Of a DNA stretch of 7,135 nucleotides, positions 1 to 5,807 are shown piece after piece; the stretch's first letter is position 1; every line of letters starts with the position of its first letter. Both the position numbers and the translations under genes were made by a program. A model generated the notes under the pieces. That model made no database searches, was not told where the DNA came from, and saw only the letters and a list, made by a program, of their open reading frames with translations. Source of the stretch: Crocinitomicaceae bacterium (lineage in GTDB: Bacteria; Bacteroidota; Bacteroidia; Flavobacteriales_D; Crocinitomicaceae). The stretch spans positions 1 to 7,135 of the forward strand of contig JAHEMP010000117.1 in NCBI GenBank assembly GCA_024643585.1, in the 5' to 3' direction.

Positions 1-7
1 AATATTT

Positions 8-1630
8 ATGTCTAAAATTGATAAATTCAAAGAAGAATTAAGTGCTGGCTATACATTCAAAGGCGACAGTATTACGCTGGGTGGTGCAAAATTTGAAGGC
101 GAAGGTGTTCCAGGAATTCACGTGAAAGTTCCCTTGAAAACCTTGAACCGTCATGGCTTAATTGCGGGCGCAACAGGAACGGGAAAAACAAAAACTCTTC
201 AGGTGATAGCCGAACAATTGTCTGAAAAGGGAATTCCTACCGTTTTGATGGACATTAAAGGCGATTTAAGTGGTTTGGCGGCTTCCGGAACAACCAACGA
301 TTTTATAACGAAACGTCACGCGTCCATCGATTTGCCGTACGTGCCCAAACCAATGCCTGTTGAACTGATGACCCTAACCGAAGGAAAAGGTACACGTTTG
401 AAAGCCACTGTAACGGAATTTGGACCTGTTTTGTTATCAAAAATTTTGGGTTTAAATGATACGCAATCGTCGGTTGTTTCTTTGGTATTCATGTATTGCG
501 ACAATAACAAATTGCCGCTAATAGATTTGAAGGACTTGCGAAAAACCTTGCAATATTTGATGGATGAGGGCAAAAAGGAAATGGAAAAAGAATACGGAAC
601 CATTTCTTCGGCAACCGTCGGCATCATCATGCGAAAAGTAATAGAATTGGAACAACAAGGTGCGGAACAATTTTTCGGAGAACGCTCTTTTGATCCGCAA
701 GATCTAATTCGTTTGGACAAAAATGGAAACGGTGTAATATCCATTATTCGTTTGATGGACATTCAGGGAAAACCTAAGTTGTTCTCAACCTTCATGCTGA
801 GTTTAATGGCGGAGATATACAACACATTTCCCGAAGAAGGCGATGCGGACAAGCCGAAGTTATGCATTTTCATAGACGAAGCGCATTTGGTATTTGAAGA
901 AGCTTCGGATGCCTTGATGGATCAATTGGAAGTAATAATAAAATTGATTCGTTCAAAAGGAGTTGGAATATATTTCTGTACACAAAATCCAATTGATGTT
1001 CCAGAAGCCATACTTTCTCAATTGGGATTAAAAGTGCAACACGCTCTGCGTGCTTTTACCGAGAAAGATAGAACTGCTATAAAAAAAGCCTCTCAGAATT
1101 ATCCAATTTCAGAGTTTTACAAAACAGATGAGGTAATTACGCAAATGGGAATTGGCGAAGCCTTGGTGAGTGCTTTGAATGAAAAAGGAATACCAACGCC
1201 ATTGGCGGTTACGATTTGTCGTGCTCCTTTGACAAGAATGGATGTATTGGAAGATAGTGAAGTAGACGAACTTGTAAAAAAATCGTTTATTGCGGAGAAA
1301 TACAACGAAGAAATTGACAGAGAAAGTGCCTATGAAATTCTTTCCAAGAAAATAGATAAAGCAGCTTCTGTCGAACAGCAAGAAAAGAAAAATACCGACT
1401 TAGACAAAGAATTGGCGGAATTGCAAAAAGCCGAAACCAAAAGGAATGCAGAAAGGCAAAAAGAAATAGAACGTTTGCGAAAAATTCAAGAAAGAGAAGA
1501 CAAAGCAAAGGCGGCTGAAAACGAGCGATTGTGGAAGGATATTGCCCGTGGGGCCACCCGTAAAACAAAAGACAACAGCTTGTTTGGTGTTCTGGCAAGA
1601 GGAATACTAGGCGTGCTTGGGGTGAAATAA
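8..1630 (+). CDS. HerA-like ATPase, DUF853/YjgR family
   Basis: This 540-residue protein is a predicted cytoplasmic P-loop ATPase of the HerA/FtsK-like superfamily, in the branch annotated as DUF853 or YjgR. The Walker A motif GATGTGKT is at residues 54-61. A strand followed by DIKGDLSG is at 82-89. The Walker B segment FIDEAH is at 288-293, with D290 and E291 as likely metal-binding and catalytic residues. A sensor-like strand, YFCTQNP, is at 322-328. Residues about 455-508 are rich in K, E, R and Q and look like a coiled coil. They are followed by a short basic/hydrophobic tail (LFGVLARGILGVLG) like the family's usual ending. The length fits a complete protein. The ATG start is only seven bases into the window, so its promoter and upstream neighbour cannot be seen. 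HerA proteins translocate DNA as hexamers in archaeal repair and in some phage defence systems, but the role of the DUF853 branch is poorly known. The family call is firm; the function is not. Confidence 0.9.
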   Translation: MSKIDKFKEELSAGYTFKGDSITLGGAKFEGEGVPGIHVKVPLKTLNRHGLIAGATGTGKTKTLQVIAEQLSEKGIPTVLMDIKGDLSGLAASGTTNDFITKRHASIDLPYVPKPMPVELMTLTEGKGTRLKATVTEFGPVLLSKILGLNDTQSSVVSLVFMYCDNNKLPLIDLKDLRKTLQYLMDEGKKEMEKEYGTISSATVGIIMRKVIELEQQGAEQFFGERSFDPQDLIRLDKNGNGVISIIRLMDIQGKPKLFSTFMLSLMAEIYNTFPEEGDADKPKLCIFIDEAHLVFEEASDALMDQLEVIIKLIRSKGVGIYFCTQNPIDVPEAILSQLGLKVQHALRAFTEKDRTAIKKASQNYPISEFYKTDEVITQMGIGEALVSALNEKGIPTPLAVTICRAPLTRMDVLEDSEVDELVKKSFIAEKYNEEIDRESAYEILSKKIDKAASVEQQEKKNTDLDKELAELQKAETKRNAERQKEIERLRKIQEREDKAKAAENERLWKDIARGATRKTKDNSLFGVLARGILGVLGVK

Positions 1631-1651
1631 GAATGCTGTGGCGACTCGTTT

Positions 1652-1714
1652 GCCTTCGGTCCGGCTCAGTCTGCGCTTTGATTTTGAAATAGCCGACTGA
1701 GCGTAGTCGAGGGC
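1652..1714. repeat. Imperfect palindrome, REP-like intergenic element
   Basis: Two stems can be paired by eye. The outer stem joins 1652-1658 (GCCTTCG) to 1708-1714 (CGAGGGC), with one G-T pair. The inner stem joins 1664-1671 (GCTCAGTC) to 1695-1702 (GACTGAGC) perfectly. A short internal loop lies between them and the apical loop is 1672-1694. The element is visibly richer in G and C than the flanking genes and fills most of the gap between the HerA-like and EEP genes. From memory, the right arm (ACTGAGCGTAGTCGAG) resembles a short sequence scattered between genes in many Flavobacteria; only a genome search can confirm this. It could also fold in RNA as an attenuator, or hide the start region of the next gene. 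There is no T-run after it, so it is not a standard terminator. Confidence 0.6.
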
Positions 1715-1718
1715 GTAT

Positions 1719-2774
1719 GTGATTTTAAAACAAAAACAATTGAAAAAACTATTTTTATATTTATCCATGGCCACTCTTGCCGCTTGCGAGATCCCCAATG
1801 AAGAACCTAAAAAAATGACCAACGTAAACGAATTGTTGTCTGTCGACAACCAAGTTCTGGCCTTCTACAATGTTGAAAATCTTTTTGACCTTGAAAACGA
1901 CCCGCGCACCAATGATGACGATTTTACACCATCTGGAGAGCAGCACTGGACCAAGGATCGTTACGAGCATAAATTGGATAACATCTCTGATGTGTTGTTT
2001 AAATTAGGCAATCAAAATCCCATGGTAATAGGCTTGGTCGAAATAGAAAATTACAAGGTTGTGAAAGATTTGGCATCCACTGGAAATTTATCCAAAACGC
2101 CCTACGAAATTGTTCAATACGATTCCGAGGATAGAAGAGGAATTGACTGCGCTCTGCTGTACGATTCGCGCAGAATGAATGTCATTGAACAAGAAAAAAT
2201 ACAAGTCAGAATACCGGGAAGCGGTGATTATGTGACAAGGGATATATTGTACGTGAAAGGACAAATTGCAAATCATGAAACACTGCATATTTTTGTAAAT
2301 CATTGGTCCTCCAGAAGAGAAGGTATTTCAGAAACAGAACCAAAACGAATAAGAGCCGCGACTGTTTTAAAGGAAAAAATTGATGAAATTTTGGTGCAAG
2401 ATGAAAACGCAAAAATTATCGTAATGGGCGATTTCAACGATGAACCGAAAAACAAAAGCATTCAACAAATATTGAATGCCGGGGGGTCAAAAGCAAGATT
2501 ATTCAATTTAATGGCCGAATTAGCTCGAGATGGACAAGGTTCAATCGTGCATCAACGTGAATGGCTGCTTTTTGATCAGATCATGATTTCTCAGAATTTA
2601 AAACATAAAAATGGTGTTCATGTGAAAGATGAGAAGGCCTATGTTTTTAAAGATGAAAGCATACTATATACCTATCCAAACGGTGGGCAAAAACCAAATT
2701 CAACATACGGAGGTCCAGAATATTATGGAGGTTATTCCGATCATTTACCAGTATATTTATTTTTAGCACAATAA
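1719..2774 (+). CDS. Endonuclease/exonuclease/phosphatase family lipoprotein
   Basis: This predicted metal-dependent phosphoesterase has the DNase I/EEP fold. Numbered from the GTG start (351 residues), it has a lipoprotein signal with lipobox LAAC ending at C23, so it should be exported and anchored in the envelope. EEP motifs occur in the family order: NVENLF (51-56), metal-binding E108 in LVEIEN, RRGID (139-143), NHW (194-196), GDFNDEP (237-243), D286 in FDQIMIS, and the catalytic-type SDH (340-342). All core residues are present, so it should be active, but DNA, RNA or another phosphate ester could be the substrate. The start is uncertain: GTG at 1719 or TTG at 1740. The TTG start gives a shorter, very typical signal beginning MKKLFLYL. 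I see no clear promoter in the preceding gap, which holds a palindrome. The TAA stop overlaps the ATG of the PPK2 gene, which suggests translational coupling. Residues after the cysteine (EIPNEEP) are acidic. Confidence 0.88.
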   Translation: MILKQKQLKKLFLYLSMATLAACEIPNEEPKKMTNVNELLSVDNQVLAFYNVENLFDLENDPRTNDDDFTPSGEQHWTKDRYEHKLDNISDVLFKLGNQNPMVIGLVEIENYKVVKDLASTGNLSKTPYEIVQYDSEDRRGIDCALLYDSRRMNVIEQEKIQVRIPGSGDYVTRDILYVKGQIANHETLHIFVNHWSSRREGISETEPKRIRAATVLKEKIDEILVQDENAKIIVMGDFNDEPKNKSIQQILNAGGSKARLFNLMAELARDGQGSIVHQREWLLFDQIMISQNLKHKNGVHVKDEKAYVFKDESILYTYPNGGQKPNSTYGGPEYYGGYSDHLPVYLFLAQ

Positions 2775-3556
2775 TGGGAAATTTATTAAAAAAGCATGAT
2801 CCGGATGGCTCAGGCAATTTGGACAAAGACAAAATTGAAATAGAAAACGAGAAGCTGCTTTTAGAAATTTACGAATATTCTAAGAAGTTAATAGCCGAAA
2901 GTAAACAAAGCATATTGTTGGTTTTGCAAGGCATGGATGCCTCGGGAAAAGATGGCTTGACGCGTCAGTTGTTCCAAAAAAGCAGCGCTGCGTGGGTGAA
3001 CGTGCATTCGTTTAAAAAACCTACCGATGAAGAATACGCGCATGACTTCCTTTGGAGAATTCATTCAAAAACGCCGCGACATGGTATGATTACCGTTTTC
3101 AACCGGTCACATTACGAAGACATTTTAGTTCCTTCCGTTTACGGTTTTATCGACAAAAAAATCATCGACAAACGCTACAAGCAAATCAACAATTTTGAGA
3201 AGCACTTGGAAGCAAACGGGACTCGCGTCGTGAAGATTTACCTCAATTTGAGCAAAGATGTTCAGGAGAGAAAGCTCCTAGAGCGCGTTAACACTCCTGA
3301 AAAGCATTGGAAACATTCTGACGGCGATTGGGAAACGCGAGAAAGATGGGATGATTTTATGGAGGTCTACGAAAAGATTTTCGAGAAATGCAACGATGTC
3401 CCTTGGCACATTGTTCCTTGCAACAGAAACTGGACGAAATTGCATGCAGTCGCAAATATACTTATAGATACTTTCAAAGAAATGGATCCGAAATATCCAG
3501 CTTTGGTTAGTGAAAAATTTGTTCCGAACTACGAAAAAGCGAAGATCACATATTAA
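2774..3556 (+). CDS. ppk2: PPK2 family polyphosphate kinase
   Basis: This 260-residue cytoplasmic enzyme is predicted to transfer phosphate between inorganic polyphosphate and nucleotides. Walker A, GMDASGKDG, is at residues 53-61. SFKKPT is at 79-84, HDFLWRIH at 90-97, and the Walker B region with FNRSHYED at 109-116. The basic lid helix region (RVNTPEKHWKHSDGDW, 171-186) carries the arginines and lysines expected to hold polyphosphate. The single-domain length and the HDFLWR and NRSHYED forms resemble class III PPK2 enzymes, such as the well-studied Cytophaga hutchinsonii one, which phosphorylate both AMP and ADP. The subclass is inferred from resemblance. An odd feature is residues 9-19, DPDGSGNLDKD, which look like an EF-hand calcium loop before the kinase domain. 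The gene overlaps the EEP lipoprotein by one base (TAATG), so it is probably translated by reinitiation from the same mRNA. It ends against a convergent hairpin. Confidence 0.93.
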   Translation: MGNLLKKHDPDGSGNLDKDKIEIENEKLLLEIYEYSKKLIAESKQSILLVLQGMDASGKDGLTRQLFQKSSAAWVNVHSFKKPTDEEYAHDFLWRIHSKTPRHGMITVFNRSHYEDILVPSVYGFIDKKIIDKRYKQINNFEKHLEANGTRVVKIYLNLSKDVQERKLLERVNTPEKHWKHSDGDWETRERWDDFMEVYEKIFEKCNDVPWHIVPCNRNWTKLHAVANILIDTFKEMDPKYPALVSEKFVPNYEKAKITY

Positions 3557-3561
3557 GAGTT

Positions 3562-3617
3562 ATGAATTTTTGAATGATGAACAAGGCGAGGAAAATGCCT
3601 CAGTGTTCATAATTCAT
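3562..3617. terminator. Hairpin between convergent genes, possible bidirectional terminator
   Basis: This hairpin lies in the 75-base gap between the ppk2 and gatC stop codons. By eye, 3577-3583 (ATGAACA) pairs with 3604-3610 (TGTTCAT), and inside it 3588-3591 (GAGG) pairs with 3598-3601 (CCTC) around a six-base loop. A further outer arm, 3562-3568 (ATGAATT), pairs with 3611-3617 (AATTCAT), leaving a bulge on the left side only. The position between convergent genes suits transcription stop in both directions. Neither side has a T-run directly after the stem; the nearest is 3635-3640 on the plus strand, already inside the gatC 3' end. Efficiency as an intrinsic terminator is therefore uncertain. 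Confidence 0.5.
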
Positions 3618-3631
3618 CACTCCCAAATTCA

Positions 3632-3925
3632 TTATTTTTTGTCAAGGACTTTTGGAATTCTAAAATAGTCTGAATCTTTTTGAGGGGCATTTTTCAGTGC
3701 CTCAGCTTGCGTAATGGTAACTTTAGCAACGTCATCGCGGAGAACATTGATTTCATCGGACATGAAAATTAAAGGTTCGACATTTTCAGTGTCCACTTCT
3801 TGAAGTTTGTCCATGAAGGAAATGATGTTTTCCAAATCTGTTTTGATAGCCACTTTTTTGTCGCCTTCAAATTCCAATCTTGCCAAGTGGGCAATGTGGT
3901 CAACTACTTCGTCTGAGATTTTCAT
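3632..3925 (-). CDS. gatC: Asp/Glu-tRNA amidotransferase subunit C
   Basis: GatC is the small subunit of the GatCAB amidotransferase, which converts Glu-tRNA(Gln) to Gln-tRNA(Gln) and/or Asp-tRNA(Asn) to Asn-tRNA(Asn). It wraps around and stabilises the GatA-GatB pair in the cytoplasm. The 97 residues fit the family's usual length of about 95-100. Visible family signatures are HIAHLARLEF (10-19), a helix running through ISFMDKLQEVDTENVEP (35-51), LRDD (62-65), and the C-terminal NAPQKDSDYFRIPKVL (79-94), the last being the most diagnostic. I chose the ATG at 3925. An in-frame TTG two codons upstream (3931) sits directly after a stop codon and is less likely. GatA and GatB are not in the window, which is common in Bacteroidota, where the subunits are often dispersed. 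It lies 32 bases downstream of the plsC-like gene on the same strand and has its own promoter-like motif at 3943-3950. Confidence 0.95.
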   Translation of the reverse strand: MKISDEVVDHIAHLARLEFEGDKKVAIKTDLENIISFMDKLQEVDTENVEPLIFMSDEINVLRDDVAKVTITQAEALKNAPQKDSDYFRIPKVLDKK

Positions 3926-3942
3926 TTTCAATTATTGTAACG

Positions 3943-3950
3943 CAAAGATA
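3943..3950 (-). promoter_or_regulatory. Candidate -7 promoter element for gatC
   Basis: Read on the minus strand this is TATCTTTG, an exact match to the Bacteroidota -7 consensus TAnnTTTG. It ends 17 bases before the gatC ATG, a spacing that would give a short leader. No TTG lies at the usual distance upstream (17-23 bases), where the sequence is the 3' end of the plsC-like gene. It may let gatC be transcribed separately from plsC. Confidence 0.5.
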
Positions 3951-3957
3951 ATGTATT

Positions 3958-4701
3958 TCATTTGTTTTTCTGAGCTTCTTCCAAACTGGTTTGAATAAGG
4001 TTGCGGCAGATTTTTTTGATTTCGGCCACATTATTCTTCACATAGACAGGATCATGGACATAAACTCTTGACATTCCTGGATGCGCTGAACCACAAAAAT
4101 CAGTAGGGTCTGAGAATAAATTATGGTGATTAAGAAAGGCGACCGGAATTAATGGAACCCCCGTTTTATCCGCTAAAAGAAAGGCGCCATCCTTGAAATT
4201 ACCTAATTCTGGAGCGTTTTTTTTAGGAATTCCTCCTTCTGGGAAAATAACAAGTGAAAATCCTTCCTCTAGCGCAATTTTTGCTTTTAAAAATGCCTGA
4301 CCCGCTTTCATTTTGTTGGAACGATCGACTGGGATATTCAAATTTTTAAAGTAAGCTTTGATAATTGGGTAACCTAATATTTCACTTTTCCCCATAAACA
4401 AAAATGGTTTTTCTGGAAACAATGAGCACATTAAAAAGATATCCAAATAGGAAGTGTGGTTTGGTAAAATTATAAAGGGTCCATTCACCTCAGGGATGGC
4501 TTTATTTTTCCTCGAAGGATACAAGCAGAAAAATTGCATCATTCTGCTCCAAACAACAAATAGTCGAAAAGACTTCAATCTACCATTGGGGAGAGCAAGA
4601 ATTACTAAGAAAAATGGATACAATAAAATTGCCGTTAGACCAAAAATTAGTCCGACATAAATTTTCCACAGATTGAAAAATATGGCTTTTATCCATTTCA
4701 T
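3958..4701 (-). CDS. plsC: 1-acylglycerol-3-phosphate acyltransferase (PlsC-like)
   Basis: This 247-residue membrane-associated protein is predicted to acylate lysophosphatidic acid to phosphatidic acid, the second acyl transfer in phospholipid synthesis. A hydrophobic segment at about 16-37 should anchor it in the inner membrane. The four PlsC/LPLAT motifs occur in order: NHTSYLD (81-87, the NHxxxxD catalytic pair H82/D87), NIPVDRS (122-128, motif II), FPEGG (153-157, motif III, where most relatives have FPEGT), and VPLIPVAF (182-189, motif IV). The sequence after motif III (ELGNFKDGAF, 165-174) also fits the family. The start is the ATG at 4699-4701, directly before MKWIKAI. It diverges from trpS across 89 bases and lies 32 bases upstream of gatC, so the two minus-strand genes could share a transcript. 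The acyltransferase family is clear. A related LPLAT activity, such as lyso-ornithine lipid acylation, cannot be excluded. Confidence 0.9.
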   Translation of the reverse strand: MKWIKAIFFNLWKIYVGLIFGLTAILLYPFFLVILALPNGRLKSFRLFVVWSRMMQFFCLYPSRKNKAIPEVNGPFIILPNHTSYLDIFLMCSLFPEKPFLFMGKSEILGYPIIKAYFKNLNIPVDRSNKMKAGQAFLKAKIALEEGFSLVIFPEGGIPKKNAPELGNFKDGAFLLADKTGVPLIPVAFLNHHNLFSDPTDFCGSAHPGMSRVYVHDPVYVKNNVAEIKKICRNLIQTSLEEAQKNK

Positions 4702-4746
4702 GATACGAAAATAACGAAATGCTTGGGCGATGAGCTAAGGATGACA

Positions 4747-4776
4747 TTAAAAATGAACTTAAAAATTGTAATTTTG
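4747..4776 (+). promoter_or_regulatory. Candidate promoter for trpS
   Basis: TAATTTTG at 4769-4776 is an exact TAnnTTTG match on the plus strand. A TTA at 4747-4749 lies 19 bases upstream, close to the TTG expected there in Bacteroidota promoters. Transcription would begin near 4782, leaving a leader of roughly ten A-rich bases before the trpS ATG at 4791. The short leader leaves no room for a T-box or a tryptophan-codon leader peptide. Confidence 0.5.
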
Positions 4777-4790
4777 GACAAAAAGAAAAA

Positions 4791-5759
4791 ATGCCTCGCA
4801 TATTAACAGGAATACAAAGTACAGGAACGCCACATTTGGGAAACTTATTGGGCGCGATCTTACCGGCTATTGAAATGGCTAAAAAGGGCGAAAACGACTC
4901 TTTCCTTTTTATTGCCAATTTGCATTCGTTAACGCAAATTAAGGATGCCGAAGTAATGAGAGAAAACACCTATTCGACGGCAGCCGTTTGGTTGGCTTGT
5001 GGATTGGATGTAAACAGAACTGTTTTCTATCGCCAAAGTGACATTCCTGAAGTTTCTGAATTGATGTGGTATTTACTAAGTTTCTTCCCATACCAGCGAT
5101 TGACTTTAGCCCATAGTTTTAAAGATAAAGCGGATAGATTAGCCGATGTAAATGGAGCTTTGTTTACGTATCCTATGTTAATGGCAGCTGATATATTGTT
5201 GTATAACGCAGAATTTGTCCCTGTTGGAAAAGACCAATTACAACATTTGGAAATTACAAGAGACGTAGCAACAAAATTCAACCTACAAATGGGTGAAAAT
5301 TTCGTAGTCCCTGAGGCAATTATTGATGAAAACACCAAAATTGTTCCGGGTACGGATGGTGAAAAAATGAGTAAATCGCGCAATAATTTTATAAATATCT
5401 TTTTAGACGATAAGCCTTTGCGCAAACAAATAATGTCTATTCAAACAGATAGCAAGGAGCTAGAGGATGTCAAAGACCCAGAGACATGTAATGTTTTTGC
5501 ACTTTATAGATTGTTAGCAAGTGAGTCGGATATTGCAACAATGCGACAAAATTACTTGGCGGGTGGATATGGATACGGACATGCTAAACAAGCTCTGTAC
5601 GAGGTTATTCTTGAAACTTTTAAAAATACCCGAGAACGATACACCTATCTCATGAATAACAAATCTGAAATCGACAGTGCTCTTTTGCAAGGCGCTGAAA
5701 AAGCTAGGCTTGTTGCTAAGGAGGTATTGCTTCGCACGAGGGAAAAACTCGGATATTGA
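4791..5759 (+). CDS. trpS: Tryptophanyl-tRNA synthetase
   Basis: This class I aminoacyl-tRNA synthetase charges tRNA(Trp) with tryptophan in the cytoplasm, using ATP. The 322 residues are the normal length for a bacterial enzyme of the Bacillus/E. coli type, which acts as a dimer. Visible landmarks are GIQSTG (7-12), the HIGH-type signature PHLGN (14-18), the tryptophan-pocket segment MAADIL (131-136, with the specificity aspartate D134), VPVGKDQLQH (143-152), and the KMSKS signature GEKMSKS (190-196). Many homologues have E where this protein has K147; this lies outside the core catalytic residues. The start MPRILTGIQ is the expected N-terminus. The preceding bases are A-rich with no clear Shine-Dalgarno sequence, as is usual in Bacteroidota. 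It is transcribed away from plsC. Its TGA stop overlaps the TTG box of the next gene's candidate promoter. Confidence 0.97.
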   Translation: MPRILTGIQSTGTPHLGNLLGAILPAIEMAKKGENDSFLFIANLHSLTQIKDAEVMRENTYSTAAVWLACGLDVNRTVFYRQSDIPEVSELMWYLLSFFPYQRLTLAHSFKDKADRLADVNGALFTYPMLMAADILLYNAEFVPVGKDQLQHLEITRDVATKFNLQMGENFVVPEAIIDENTKIVPGTDGEKMSKSRNNFINIFLDDKPLRKQIMSIQTDSKELEDVKDPETCNVFALYRLLASESDIATMRQNYLAGGYGYGHAKQALYEVILETFKNTRERYTYLMNNKSEIDSALLQGAEKARLVAKEVLLRTREKLGY

Positions 5760-5785
5760 CGAGAAAGAAGTTTTTTGTACTTTAG
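5756..5785 (+). promoter_or_regulatory. Candidate promoter for the solute-binding lipoprotein
   Basis: TTG at 5756-5758 is followed after exactly 19 bases by TACTTTAG at 5778-5785, one mismatch (final TTTG to TTTA) from the Bacteroidota pattern TTG-N19-TAnnTTTG. The TTG box overlaps the trpS stop codon. Transcription would start near 5792, about 16 bases before the ATG at 5808. The gene may therefore be expressed separately from trpS despite the short gap. Confidence 0.5.
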
Positions 5786-5807
5786 TCAGACTTATTTTTA
5801 GAACTTA

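Noticed and set aside
316..762. A 148-codon open frame on the minus strand.
   Set aside because: It lies wholly inside the HerA-like gene on the opposite strand, has no recognisable domain, and the plus-strand protein has clear motifs across the region.
8..2774. HerA-like ATPase next to a nuclease-fold protein as a phage defence pair (HerA with a nuclease or Sir2-type partner).
   Set aside because: The ATPase belongs to the DUF853/YjgR branch. The EEP protein has a lipoprotein signal and should lie outside the cytoplasm. A repeat-like palindrome separates the two genes. The region upstream of position 1 is unseen, so a left-hand partner cannot be excluded.
3926..3931. TTG start for gatC two codons upstream of the ATG.
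   Set aside because: The ATG at 3925 gives a normal GatC N-terminus, and the TTG follows directly after an in-frame stop, so the extension adds only two unsupported residues.
4706..4713. TATTTTCG on the minus strand as a -7 promoter element for plsC.
   Set aside because: It has one mismatch and ends only four bases before the plsC ATG, which would imply an essentially leaderless mRNA. No TTG was seen at the expected distance. The plsC promoter remains unidentified.
4702..4790. T-box, tryptophan leader peptide or other riboswitch controlling trpS.
   Set aside because: The divergent gap is only 89 bases, and the likely trpS leader is about ten. I see no T-box sequence, run of Trp codons or terminator hairpin.
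4580..4969. A 129-codon minus-strand open frame spanning the plsC-trpS gap.
   Set aside because: It overlaps the 5' ends of both plsC and trpS, two confidently identified genes, and its translation resembles no protein family.
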